8,738 bases of DNA from Lachnospiraceae bacterium (lineage in GTDB: Bacteria; Bacillota; Clostridia; Lachnospirales; Lachnospiraceae): assembly GCA_021202575.1 (NCBI GenBank), contig JAJQCU010000321.1:1-8738 (forward strand), read 5' to 3'. A program made the position numbers and the translations under genes. Below the pieces are notes generated by a model that made no database searches, was not told where the DNA came from, and worked only from the letters and a program-made list of their open reading frames with translations. How positions within the stretch are numbered: the first letter of the stretch is position 1; each line of letters begins with the position of its first letter. Positions 1-6,271 of this stretch are shown here, in pieces.

Positions 1-936
1 GTGCAGGCTTCCCTGAAGGTGATTTCCGACAATCAGTCCCGCTTTGAGAAGGCCATCCGGCCCAAGGATCAGATAGAGCTGGGAGTTGCGGTCAGGGCAT
101 TTTCCAATCAGGAGGCCATGCAGGAAAAAATCCTGGCCTGTTTGCGGGAGCAGCCAGACCTCAATGAGTGCGCCCTGATCTGCCGCACCAACAAGGAGCT
201 GGGGGCCTTCACCCACCGCCTGAGAAAGGCCGGCGTCCCCTATCAGATCAAAGAGAACGTCAAAAGCGTTTTTGAGGAGGACTGGTATCTGGATGTGGAG
301 GCTTATCTGAAGCTTGGTCTGGGAACGGGGGAGAGGAAGGATATTCTGAGAATCGCCAATAAGCCCAACCGCTTTATCACTCGGGAGCAGATCATGAATT
401 TCACATCCCTTCCGGCACCTTTGGCTTCCCAGGTGAAGCACCTGAAGGGAATGCGGACCTCCCTTGCCATGAAATATATCTGGATTGGAATCGGCTATGG
501 CCGCTATCTGAAAAATACGCTCTCCAGGGCGGAAGACCAGGATGAGGAAATTTTAGAGCAGTATGAGGACATTTCCGGGGAGATGGAGCAGTACACGGAG
601 GTGAGGGACGGGCTGGAATATGCGGAGACAGATCGGCAGCTGCAGCTAAGGGAAAATAAAAAAGCGAAGCCCCAAAGCGGCGTTTATCTGATGACCATGC
701 ACGGCTCCAAGGGGCTGGAATATGATACGGTGATCCTGCCGGACGTAAACGAGGGCCGAATGCCCCGCGGTAAAAATCTGTCAAAGGAGGAGATTGAGGA
801 GGAGCGCAGGCTTTTGTATGTGGCGATGACCAGGGCGAAGCACACGCTGGAAATCTATTACATCAGCGGGGAGGCCGGGCATCTGAAGAGGCCGAGCATG
901 TTCCTTCACAGACTGCTGGAAGAAAAAAGGCCGTGA
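1..936 (+). CDS. UvrD/PcrA-type ATP-dependent DNA helicase, C-terminal part (5' truncated by window)
   Basis: Superfamily 1 3'-5' DNA helicase. The 311 residues visible correspond to the UvrD_C half (domains 2A/2B); the Walker A and DExx motifs must lie upstream of the window, so the GTG at base 1 is probably an internal valine. Motif V is clear at residues 231-250 (TMHGSKGLEYDTVILPDVNEG) and motif VI at 268-280 (ERRLLYVAMTRAK), with R278 as the likely arginine finger that completes ATP hydrolysis. Only about 31 residues follow motif VI, so the C-terminal Tudor-like extension of PcrA/UvrD is absent and this is a short UvrD-family member rather than obviously housekeeping PcrA. Role by family: unwinding in repair or recombination, in the cytoplasm. 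The gene converges on the DUF1292 gene, and the hairpin of that gene's terminator overlaps the last codons here. Confidence 0.93.
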   Translation: MQASLKVISDNQSRFEKAIRPKDQIELGVAVRAFSNQEAMQEKILACLREQPDLNECALICRTNKELGAFTHRLRKAGVPYQIKENVKSVFEEDWYLDVEAYLKLGLGTGERKDILRIANKPNRFITREQIMNFTSLPAPLASQVKHLKGMRTSLAMKYIWIGIGYGRYLKNTLSRAEDQDEEILEQYEDISGEMEQYTEVRDGLEYAETDRQLQLRENKKAKPQSGVYLMTMHGSKGLEYDTVILPDVNEGRMPRGKNLSKEEIEEERRLLYVAMTRAKHTLEIYYISGEAGHLKRPSMFLHRLLEEKRP

Positions 937-959
937 AACAGTGGTTCTGCTTCACGGCC
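923..959 (-). terminator. Intrinsic terminator of the DUF1292 gene, overlapping the helicase 3' end
   Basis: A perfect 9-bp stem pairs GGCCGTGAA (929-937) with TTCACGGCC (951-959), with three further pairs (939-941/947-949) inside across one mismatch. Read on the minus strand it is followed at once by six T (the A-run 923-928), the classic intrinsic terminator arrangement, 30 bases past the DUF1292 stop. On the plus strand it is followed by AAAATGATT, with no T-tract, so it serves the minus strand chiefly. The T-tract and left arm lie inside helicase coding sequence. Confidence 0.87.
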
Positions 960-989
960 AAAATGATTCTGATGGGTTTCACGGGCCTG

Positions 990-1307
990 TTACTCATCCA
1001 CAATCTCATCGAATTCCACGTCGTCCAGAAATTCCTCGAAGGCTTCATCAACGGCCTCGTACTCAGCGTCGTCATCGATATAGCCAAGCTCCGGCTCCTC
1101 ATTTGGATCGTCGGGATTTTCACTGTAGCGGTAGAACCATACCTCCCCGTCCTCATTTTCGCCCTTTTCATCCAGGGGCTGCAGTACAATATAATCTTTA
1201 CCCTCCACCTCCAGGATGGTGATGACGGCGCACTCTACCGTGCGTCCGTCCTCCAGATCCAGAGTGACGGTCATTTCCTCGTCAATGGGTTCGTTTTCGT
1301 ATGTCAT
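990..1307 (-). CDS. DUF1292 family protein (YrzB-like), small acidic
   Basis: A 105-residue, very acidic protein whose Asp/Glu-rich tail ends IVDE. The N-terminal half (MTVTLDLEDGRTVECAVITI, then EVEGKDYIVLQPLDE) and the following EVWFYRY segment match the DUF1292 pattern found across Firmicutes; the function is unknown. The frame is open further upstream to 1367, but the ATG at 1307 is preferred. It follows a textbook AAAGGAGG ribosome binding site (minus strand, about 1316-1323) at 7-base spacing and begins MTYENEPIDEEM, whereas the upstream extension is basic and overlaps the promoter. It is a single-gene unit divergent from the GH13-like gene, with its own terminator at 923-959. In other Firmicutes the family often sits near yrrK/yrzL; those genes are not in this window. 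Confidence 0.88.
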   Translation of the reverse strand: MTYENEPIDEEMTVTLDLEDGRTVECAVITILEVEGKDYIVLQPLDEKGENEDGEVWFYRYSENPDDPNEEPELGYIDDDAEYEAVDEAFEEFLDDVEFDEIVDE

Positions 1308-1365
1308 GGAATGTCCTCCTTTAAAAGCTCTTCCTATACTACCCTTTTTTGCAAAAAAAAGCAAC

Positions 1366-1371
1366 ATTATA
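1366..1371 (-). promoter_or_regulatory. Candidate -10 box of the DUF1292 gene
   Basis: A perfect TATAAT on the minus strand lies about 58 bases upstream of the chosen start. No convincing -35 box is seen; the best is TTTTCT (1392-1387) at 15-base spacing. It is therefore called from the -10 alone and from its position in the divergent spacer. Confidence 0.42.
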
Positions 1372-1394
1372 TTCCCTCTCCTGAAAAGAAAATC

Positions 1395-1424
1395 TTTACT
1401 CCTTTACGCGATATATGGTAGAAT
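1395..1424 (+). promoter_or_regulatory. Promoter of the GH13-like gene
   Basis: TTTACT (1395-1400), an 18-base spacer, then TAGAAT (1419-1424) preceded by TGG, giving an extended -10. It lies 30 bases before the ATG at 1455, leaving a short leader that carries the AAAGGAG ribosome binding site. Its -35 abuts the upstream side of the minus-strand promoter, so the two genes are fired back to back. Confidence 0.55.
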
Positions 1425-1454
1425 AAGACAAGATTATTCAAAGGAGAACCGCTC

Positions 1455-3344
1455 ATGAACAATACCTTTACTACCAGACCTTCGACCCCTTATCCACTGG
1501 GCATCCGGCGTCAGGGCCGGGCCATCCGGGCCTCCTTTGTCAGCCGGGGGGCGGACTGCGGGGTGGTGCTGAAATCCGCGCGCCCCGGATCGGAGGAGCT
1601 TCGAATCCCCTTTGATGAGACGTACCGCTGCGGGAGCGTCTATTCCATGCTGATAGAGAATGTGCCTGGAGAATACACGCTGGCCGCTTTTTATGAAGAG
1701 GGAGAAACAGTACCGGATAAAAACGGCGCACAGTTTGTGAAGCATGCCTACGGGGAGGAGTTTTGTGCCGCTCAGATGGAGAGCATCCTGACGGAGAGGG
1801 ATTATGACTGGGAGAACAGCAGACGGCCGTATATTCCTCTTTCTCAGATGGTAGTGTACGGCCTTCATGTGCGGGGCTTTACCAGGCATTCCAGCAGCGG
1901 CTGTAAGCATAAGGGTACCTTCGCGGGCGTGGCGGAGAAGCTGGACTATTTACAGGAGCTTGGCGTGACCACCCTGCTTCTGCAGCCGGCCTATGAGTTT
2001 ATTGAGGCGGAGAAAAGCGCCGCTGACGCCCATCCCGTAGGAACGCCTTACGGAGGATACTCCCCGGAAAAGACGGAAAAGAAGCTGAATTACTGGGGAT
2101 ACCAGGAGGGCTTTTATTACGCGCCCAAGGCTTCCTACGCTGCGGGAAAGGACGCGTCCGCGGAGTTTAAGGACCTGGTGAGGGCCTGCCATGTCCGGGG
2201 AATGGAGCTGTGGATGCAGTTTTATTTTCCGCGCACGGTCAATGAGCGGGAGATTCTTTCCATTCTGGAGCACTGGACGCTGGAATACCGGGTGGACGGC
2301 TTCCAGATCATGGCGGATCACGTCAATATGGAGCTTGTCACAAACGCCCCCCTGCTGTCCGATGTCAGGCTGATTTATTATGGCTTCGAGGACAGGCCCC
2401 TTTCCGGCAGAAATCAGCAATCTTTGGCCAAACGCCTTTGTGCCTTCAATGAGAATCCGATGATCGCTTACCGCCGGTTCCTGAAGGGCGATGAGCATAC
2501 CCTGGACGACATGATGGAGGTGTTGAAAAGAAACGGCCGGTCCGTCGCTTATATGAACAGCGTGGCGGATTACAACAGCTTCCGGGTCAATGACCTGGTG
2601 AGCTATGATTATAAGCATAATGAGGACAACGGCGAGGACAACCGGGACGGCTCCGGTTATAATCACAGCTGGAACTGCGGCGAGGAGGGCCCCTCCCGCA
2701 AAAAGGCGGTGACCGCCCTCCGCGAGAAACAGAAAAAAAATATTTTCACCATGCTGGCTTTAAGCCAGGGCATTCCCTATCTTTTCATGGGGGACGAGAT
2801 GTCCAAAACCCAGAAGGGCAACAATAACCCCTACAATCAGGACAACGAGACCGCCTGGGTCAACTGGCGTGACCTGAAAAAGAATGGGGAGCTTTATCAG
2901 TTTGTGAAGGAGCTTCTGGCATTCCGCAGGGCGCACCCGATTTTGCACATGGATCAGCCTCTGACTGGCGCGGACGTGAAGGGGCTTGGCTATCCGGATA
3001 TTTCCTTCCATGGGCTGGAGGCCTATATGACGTCCTCCGAGCCGTACAGGAGGGAGCTGGGAGTGCTGCTGAATGGCGCCTACGCAAAGACGGAGGAGGG
3101 CAAGCCGGACAGCCTTCTGTTCCTGGCCTTTAATATGCACTGGCAGGCCCATGAGTGCGCCCTGCCGTTACTGAGAAAGGGCCTGCGCTGGCAGGTTGTG
3201 CTTGCCACCGAAAAGCATGCGGAGGACCATGAGCCTGAGAGAACGCTGACTGTACCGGCCAGGACGATTTATGTGCTGGAGGCGGTGAAAGAGCCGGGGG
3301 CGGCGGAGGAAATACCGGAAATCGACGACAGGACGGGGTTTTAA
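1455..3344 (+). CDS. Isoamylase/GlgX-like GH13 family protein lacking the catalytic residues (probable pseudoenzyme)
   Basis: A 629-residue cytoplasmic protein (no signal peptide) with a CBM48-like N-terminal beta domain (about 10-100), a GH13 barrel (about 130-510) and a C-terminal beta domain. Family landmarks of glycogen-debranching isoamylases are plain: NDLVSYDYKHN (379-389), then NHSWNCGEEGP, then GDEMSKTQKGNNNPYNQDNE. All active-site positions differ, however. Region I (GMELWMQFYFPRT, 249-261) has Gln255 for Asp, Pro259 for Asn and Arg260 for His. Region II (VDGFQIMA, 280-287) has Gln284 for Arg and Met286 for the nucleophile Asp. Region III (LIYYGF) has Tyr309 for the acid/base Glu. 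Region IV (VADYNSF) has Tyr373-Asn374 for His-Asp. With intact fold markers and no frameshift it is probably a non-catalytic glucan-binding or regulatory homologue; this is inferred. The start follows AAAGGAG with good spacing. Confidence 0.85.
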   Translation: MNNTFTTRPSTPYPLGIRRQGRAIRASFVSRGADCGVVLKSARPGSEELRIPFDETYRCGSVYSMLIENVPGEYTLAAFYEEGETVPDKNGAQFVKHAYGEEFCAAQMESILTERDYDWENSRRPYIPLSQMVVYGLHVRGFTRHSSSGCKHKGTFAGVAEKLDYLQELGVTTLLLQPAYEFIEAEKSAADAHPVGTPYGGYSPEKTEKKLNYWGYQEGFYYAPKASYAAGKDASAEFKDLVRACHVRGMELWMQFYFPRTVNEREILSILEHWTLEYRVDGFQIMADHVNMELVTNAPLLSDVRLIYYGFEDRPLSGRNQQSLAKRLCAFNENPMIAYRRFLKGDEHTLDDMMEVLKRNGRSVAYMNSVADYNSFRVNDLVSYDYKHNEDNGEDNRDGSGYNHSWNCGEEGPSRKKAVTALREKQKKNIFTMLALSQGIPYLFMGDEMSKTQKGNNNPYNQDNETAWVNWRDLKKNGELYQFVKELLAFRRAHPILHMDQPLTGADVKGLGYPDISFHGLEAYMTSSEPYRRELGVLLNGAYAKTEEGKPDSLLFLAFNMHWQAHECALPLLRKGLRWQVVLATEKHAEDHEPERTLTVPARTIYVLEAVKEPGAAEEIPEIDDRTGF

Positions 3345-3436
3345 TATTTATATCAAGCTGTCGCGAAATAATACGCCTATCAGGACGGGGTTTTAGCTTT
3401 TTTACATTAGTGAGTGCTGTGAAATAATACGCTCAT
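3329..3436 (+). repeat. Imperfect tandem duplication across the GH13-like stop codon
   Basis: Two units (3329-3380 and 3381-3436) each start with the same 15-mer CAGGACGGGGTTTTA and end with GAAATAATACGC plus four to five similar bases; the middles have diverged and the second unit is 4 bases longer. The first 15-mer encodes the end of the GH13-like protein including the first bases of its stop codon. The second copy is downstream and non-coding. Confidence 0.7.
3401..3428 (+). promoter_or_regulatory. Candidate promoter for the Cys-rich gene
   Basis: TTTACA (3401-3406), a 16-base spacer and AATAAT (3423-3428) each match consensus at five of six positions. It lies in the second unit of the tandem duplication and would give a leader of about 115 bases before the ATG at 3553. 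The rest of the spacer (3437-3540) shows no clear structure beyond a short GTCCGGAC palindrome. Confidence 0.38.
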
Positions 3437-3552
3437 CCCGCGCATTATCTTTATTAGGAAAGGGCAAATTACTTTTGTAGTTCACTGGAAAAACAGGCAC
3501 CGTCCGGACCTCGCCGCATAGAGTAAAGTAAAAGACTGTCAAGAGGTTATCC

Positions 3553-3876
3553 ATGGATTTTTTGTGGATTATATGTATCTTTTTACTGGCGGCGAATCAG
3601 AACTGTGGCTGCGGGTGTATTGACGGCTGTGGTTGTACTGATTCCAACAGCCTGAACCGCGGAGCAGACTTAAACCGCGGTGCGAATGTGTCCCGTGCCG
3701 CGACGGGGAGCTGCGGTGTAAATGCGGTCAGCGGGGACTGCTGCTGCGGGTCTGACAATGCTGCCGTACCGGACGACTGCAGCTGTGAGGTGCCCCAGCC
3801 GCTGATGCCCGGCAATAATGGGAATACCAGGACGGCGCAGTATCCTTTCCCGCCTTATCCGGTGCTGAGGGGATAG
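3553..3876 (+). CDS. Small cysteine/glycine-rich protein with N-terminal hydrophobic segment
   Basis: A 107-residue protein of unknown function. Residues 3-14 (FLWIICIFLLAA) form a short hydrophobic stretch, either a minimal membrane anchor or an uncleaved signal-like segment. It is followed directly by CGCGCIDGCGC (18-28). Twelve cysteines in total (8, 18, 20, 22, 26, 28, 54, 63, 64, 65, 76, 78) suggest metal binding or dense disulfides. LNRGAD/LNRGAN (34-45) is a small tandem repeat. The tail is Pro/Tyr-rich (YPFPPYPVLRG) without cysteine. The ATG follows AAGAGG at 6-base spacing. It stands alone between the GH13-like gene and the lactonase with its own spacers. No family is recognised; because the composition is so biased, similarity to other Cys-rich proteins could be misleading. 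That the ORF is coding is supported by its start site and the ordered hydrophobic-then-Cys layout. Confidence 0.68.
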   Translation: MDFLWIICIFLLAANQNCGCGCIDGCGCTDSNSLNRGADLNRGANVSRAATGSCGVNAVSGDCCCGSDNAAVPDDCSCEVPQPLMPGNNGNTRTAQYPFPPYPVLRG

Positions 3877-3948
3877 ATGTTACGGATGCTGAGGGGAGTG
3901 TTACTATCCGCAGGAATGTTACAGGAACGAGGGTGTAAAATGTTGCGA

Positions 3949-3977
3949 TTGACTTAAAAAGACGGCAGTGTTAAACT
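3949..3977 (+). promoter_or_regulatory. Promoter of the lactonase gene
   Basis: TTGACT (3949-3954), exactly 17 bases, then TAAACT (3972-3977) with TGT immediately before it (extended -10). It would start transcription near 3984, giving a leader of about 80 bases that contains the 4010-4044 hairpin. Confidence 0.52.
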
Positions 3978-4009
3978 GACAGGCAGAAAGACAAAGATAA
4001 AGGTTCAGA

Positions 4010-4044
4010 TCACACGCAGTAAACCTGACGGGAGCTGCGTGTGA
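4010..4044 (+). promoter_or_regulatory. Leader hairpin upstream of the lactonase
   Basis: A 10-bp perfect stem pairs TCACACGCAG (4010-4019) with CTGCGTGTGA (4035-4044) around a 15-base loop. It ends 9 bases before the AGGAGG ribosome binding site (4054-4059). No T-tract follows, so it is not an intrinsic terminator; it may be an mRNA stabiliser, a protein-binding operator or the remnant of a regulatory leader. Confidence 0.55.
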
Positions 4045-4066
4045 ATTTCAGACAGGAGGCGCGGCC

Positions 4067-5122
4067 ATGGCAGACGCGAAATATGTAGCCTATGTTTCCA
4101 CCTATACCCGGGGGGACAACCTTGGGATTAAAATATTTGACGTGGATATGGAGAAAGGTCGTTTTTATCCGAAAAACGAAGTGGAGATCACCAATTCCTC
4201 CTACCTGACACTCTCCAAAAACAACAAATTCCTGTATTCCATCACGGATACCGGTGTGGAAGCCTATGAAATCCTGAAAAACGGGGATTTAAAGACCTTA
4301 AACCATGCCGGCATCAACGGCATGCGGGGGAGCTACCTGTCCACGGATTACACGGACAAGTTCCTTTTTGTGGGAAGCTACCATGACGGCAAGCTGACAG
4401 TGCTGAAGCTCAACGAGGACGGTTCCATCGGCAGGATCACCGATGAGCTCTATCACAGGGGCATGGGCAGCATCGCGGACCGAAGCTTCCGCGCCCACAT
4501 TGTCTGCACCAAGATGACCAGGGACAATAAATACCTTCTGGTGGCGGACTCCGGCCTGGACCACACCAATGTCTACAGGGTCGATCACAGGAACGGCACG
4601 GTTAAGCAGGTGGACGTGATCCGCTCCGAACCGGATTCCGCGCCCAGACACATCAAGATCAGCAAGGACGGCAGATTTGTCTACATTGTCCATGAGATGA
4701 AGAATTTCATCACCGTCCACAGCTATAAGGAGGAAAAAGGGCTCCCCTACTTTGAGAAGGTGCAGACCATCTCCACCCTGAGCAATTATACCTCCGGCAA
4801 CGCGGCGGCCAGCGCCCTGAATTTTTCCATGGATTACAAATATCTGATCAGCTCCAATGCCGGCGACAACAGCGTGGTGATTTATAACCGGGACGAGGAG
4901 ACGGGCCTGCTTTCCAGAATTCTGTGCCTGCCCATCAGCGGCTCCTATCCCAAGGACGCCATGCTCTTTCCGGACAATAAGCATCTCGTCAGCCTGAACC
5001 ACGAATCCAACACCATGACATTTTTCAACGTAGATATTGAAAAGGGGACGCTGGCCATGTGCGCGAAGGAGATTCCGGTGGGAGAGCCGAACTGCGTGAT
5101 TTTCTATAAGCTGGCGGAATAG
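4067..5122 (+). CDS. Beta-propeller lactonase family protein (6-phosphogluconolactonase-like)
   Basis: A 351-residue cytoplasmic protein with the repeated blades of the seven-bladed lactonase propeller (PF10282, as in YbhE/YkgB). Recurrent features are ...LTLSKNNKFLYSI..., the family signature APRHIKISKDGRFVYIVHE (P193-R194-H195) and YPKDAMLFPDNKHLVSLNHE (P295-K296-D297), each followed by a VTVF/MTFF-like strand. Length is normal for the family. By family knowledge it would hydrolyse a sugar lactone such as 6-phosphogluconolactone in the pentose phosphate pathway, but the group also includes enzymes for other lactones, so the substrate is open. The ATG is set by AGGAGG at 7-base spacing. It has its own promoter and leader hairpin, and a 173-base spacer with a MITE-like repeat separates it from the esterase. 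Confidence 0.88.
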   Translation: MADAKYVAYVSTYTRGDNLGIKIFDVDMEKGRFYPKNEVEITNSSYLTLSKNNKFLYSITDTGVEAYEILKNGDLKTLNHAGINGMRGSYLSTDYTDKFLFVGSYHDGKLTVLKLNEDGSIGRITDELYHRGMGSIADRSFRAHIVCTKMTRDNKYLLVADSGLDHTNVYRVDHRNGTVKQVDVIRSEPDSAPRHIKISKDGRFVYIVHEMKNFITVHSYKEEKGLPYFEKVQTISTLSNYTSGNAAASALNFSMDYKYLISSNAGDNSVVIYNRDEETGLLSRILCLPISGSYPKDAMLFPDNKHLVSLNHESNTMTFFNVDIEKGTLAMCAKEIPVGEPNCVIFYKLAE

Positions 5123-5153
5123 CGGCACGGCATGCGGGGAAGGCGGTTTTAAA

Positions 5154-5237
5154 TTATAGTGAACGACATTAATAATTTCACTTTGAAGCCCAACCGGTAT
5201 ATGCTGAAAGAGAAAATATATTTGTCGTTCACTATAA
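5154..5237. mobile_element. MITE-like 84-bp inverted-repeat element
   Basis: Perfect 15-bp terminal inverted repeats TTATAGTGAACGACA (5154-5168) and TGTCGTTCACTATAA (5223-5237) enclose a 54-base AT-rich core; the arms stay loosely complementary for about 13 bases further in. Read as a TA target duplication (5155-5156 and 5235-5236), the terminal repeat is the 12-mer TAGTGAACGACA, as expected for IS630/Tc1-mariner-type MITEs. It contains no ORF. Alternatively it is simply a long hairpin in the lactonase-esterase spacer. Confidence 0.55.
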
Positions 5238-5295
5238 GAACGGCTTATTTCCGGAAGTAAAGGAGCGTGCCGAAAGCGGTAAAGCGGTAAATGAT

Positions 5296-6069
5296 ATGAG
5301 CAAAACAAGAATATTTCTGGCGGGGGATTCCACCGTGCAGAGTTATCCGAAGGAAAAGGAGCCCCAGACCGGCTGGGGCCAGGTCTGGTGGGAATATTTT
5401 CAGGGAGCGGAGCAATGCGTCTCTTATCCTTCAGACAGCGTTTTTTCTCAGGCGGTCTGCTATGAGCTTGCGGATGTGATCATTGACAACCGGGCCATGG
5501 CGGGCAGAAGCAGCAGGTCTTTCAGGGAGGAGGGAAGGCTGTCGGACATTGCCAAAGCTGTCGGAGAGGGAGATTATCTGCTGGCGCAGTTTGGGCACAA
5601 TGACGCCAATCAGGCGAAGGAAGAGCGCTATGTGAGGCCGGAGGATTTTGGAGCTTCGCTGGCGCCCTTTGCTGAATTGTGTGCCCAAAAAGGTGCTGTC
5701 TTTATTCTGGTGACGCCCATTGCCATGAGAAACTGTGAGGACAACCCGGAGGGAAAATTTACATACAGCTTTCCGGAATATCGGGAGGCAATGATCCGCT
5801 ACGCAAAAGAAGCCGGGCTGCCGCTTCTGGATCTGGGGAAGGCCACCACCGAGTACTGTGGGAAGCTGGGAGCGGAGGAGTGTAAGAAGCTTTTTCTATG
5901 GGTAAAACCGGGGGAGTACCCGGACAGTGAGTGCGCGGACGGCAGACAGGACAACGCCCATTTGCAGCTTGCGGGAGCCAGGGTTTTCGCAGGAGTGCTG
6001 ACAGAGCTGATCCAAAATGATAATCAGGACAGCCAGCTGGACGCGCTGCGGTCCTGGCTGCGGCGGTGA
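5296..6069 (+). CDS. SGNH/GDSL hydrolase, rhamnogalacturonan acetylesterase-like (CE12)
   Basis: A 257-residue serine esterase with all SGNH blocks in order: block I GDSTVQ with nucleophile Ser12, block II NRAMAGRSSRSF with oxyanion Gly70, block III GHND with Asn102, and block V DNAHLQ with catalytic Asp219 and His222. The GDSTVQSY start and the RSSRSF segment are typical of the rhamnogalacturonan acetylesterase branch (YesT/RhgT-like), which removes acetyl groups from pectic rhamnogalacturonan oligosaccharides. There is no signal peptide, so it probably acts on imported oligosaccharides. The ATG at 5296 is the only canonical start in the open frame. AAGGAG (5260-5265) is 30 bases away and an 8-base repeat AAAGCGGT lies in between (5273-5288), so initiation may be weak. 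The family is sure; the exact substrate is inferred. Confidence 0.88.
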   Translation: MSKTRIFLAGDSTVQSYPKEKEPQTGWGQVWWEYFQGAEQCVSYPSDSVFSQAVCYELADVIIDNRAMAGRSSRSFREEGRLSDIAKAVGEGDYLLAQFGHNDANQAKEERYVRPEDFGASLAPFAELCAQKGAVFILVTPIAMRNCEDNPEGKFTYSFPEYREAMIRYAKEAGLPLLDLGKATTEYCGKLGAEECKKLFLWVKPGEYPDSECADGRQDNAHLQLAGARVFAGVLTELIQNDNQDSQLDALRSWLRR

Positions 6070-6271
6070 AAGATGTCAGTGCAGGGCGGTTGTTATGGGT
6101 GAATTGACAGGTACGGCTTTTTGCAATTGCGGGAAAGGTTTGCTTTCAGGGTGGTGGGAAACTGTTACAAAGTAGCTTTTGCGCCTTGCACCGCCTGACG
6201 TGTGAATCGCAGGTCATAAAAGCCATGCTGCTGAATAGCTATGAAACGGAAAGAGAGGTACGATTGCAAAA

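Noticed and set aside
933..1421. Plus-strand frame of 162 codons over the DUF1292 gene
   Set aside because: Antisense shadow of the DUF1292 gene and its promoter region; its hydrophobic look comes from the complement of acidic codons.
3597..3815. Minus-strand frame over the Cys-rich gene
   Set aside because: Shadow with no start site; the plus frame has the ribosome binding site and ordered layout.
4298..5308. Long open frame of 336 codons on the minus strand opposite the lactonase
   Set aside because: It mirrors the GC-rich codon pattern of the lactonase and has no recognisable domain, whereas the plus frame has clear family motifs.
6104..6132. Perfect -35 TTGACA upstream of the reductase gene
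   Set aside because: No acceptable -10 at 15-19 bases spacing.
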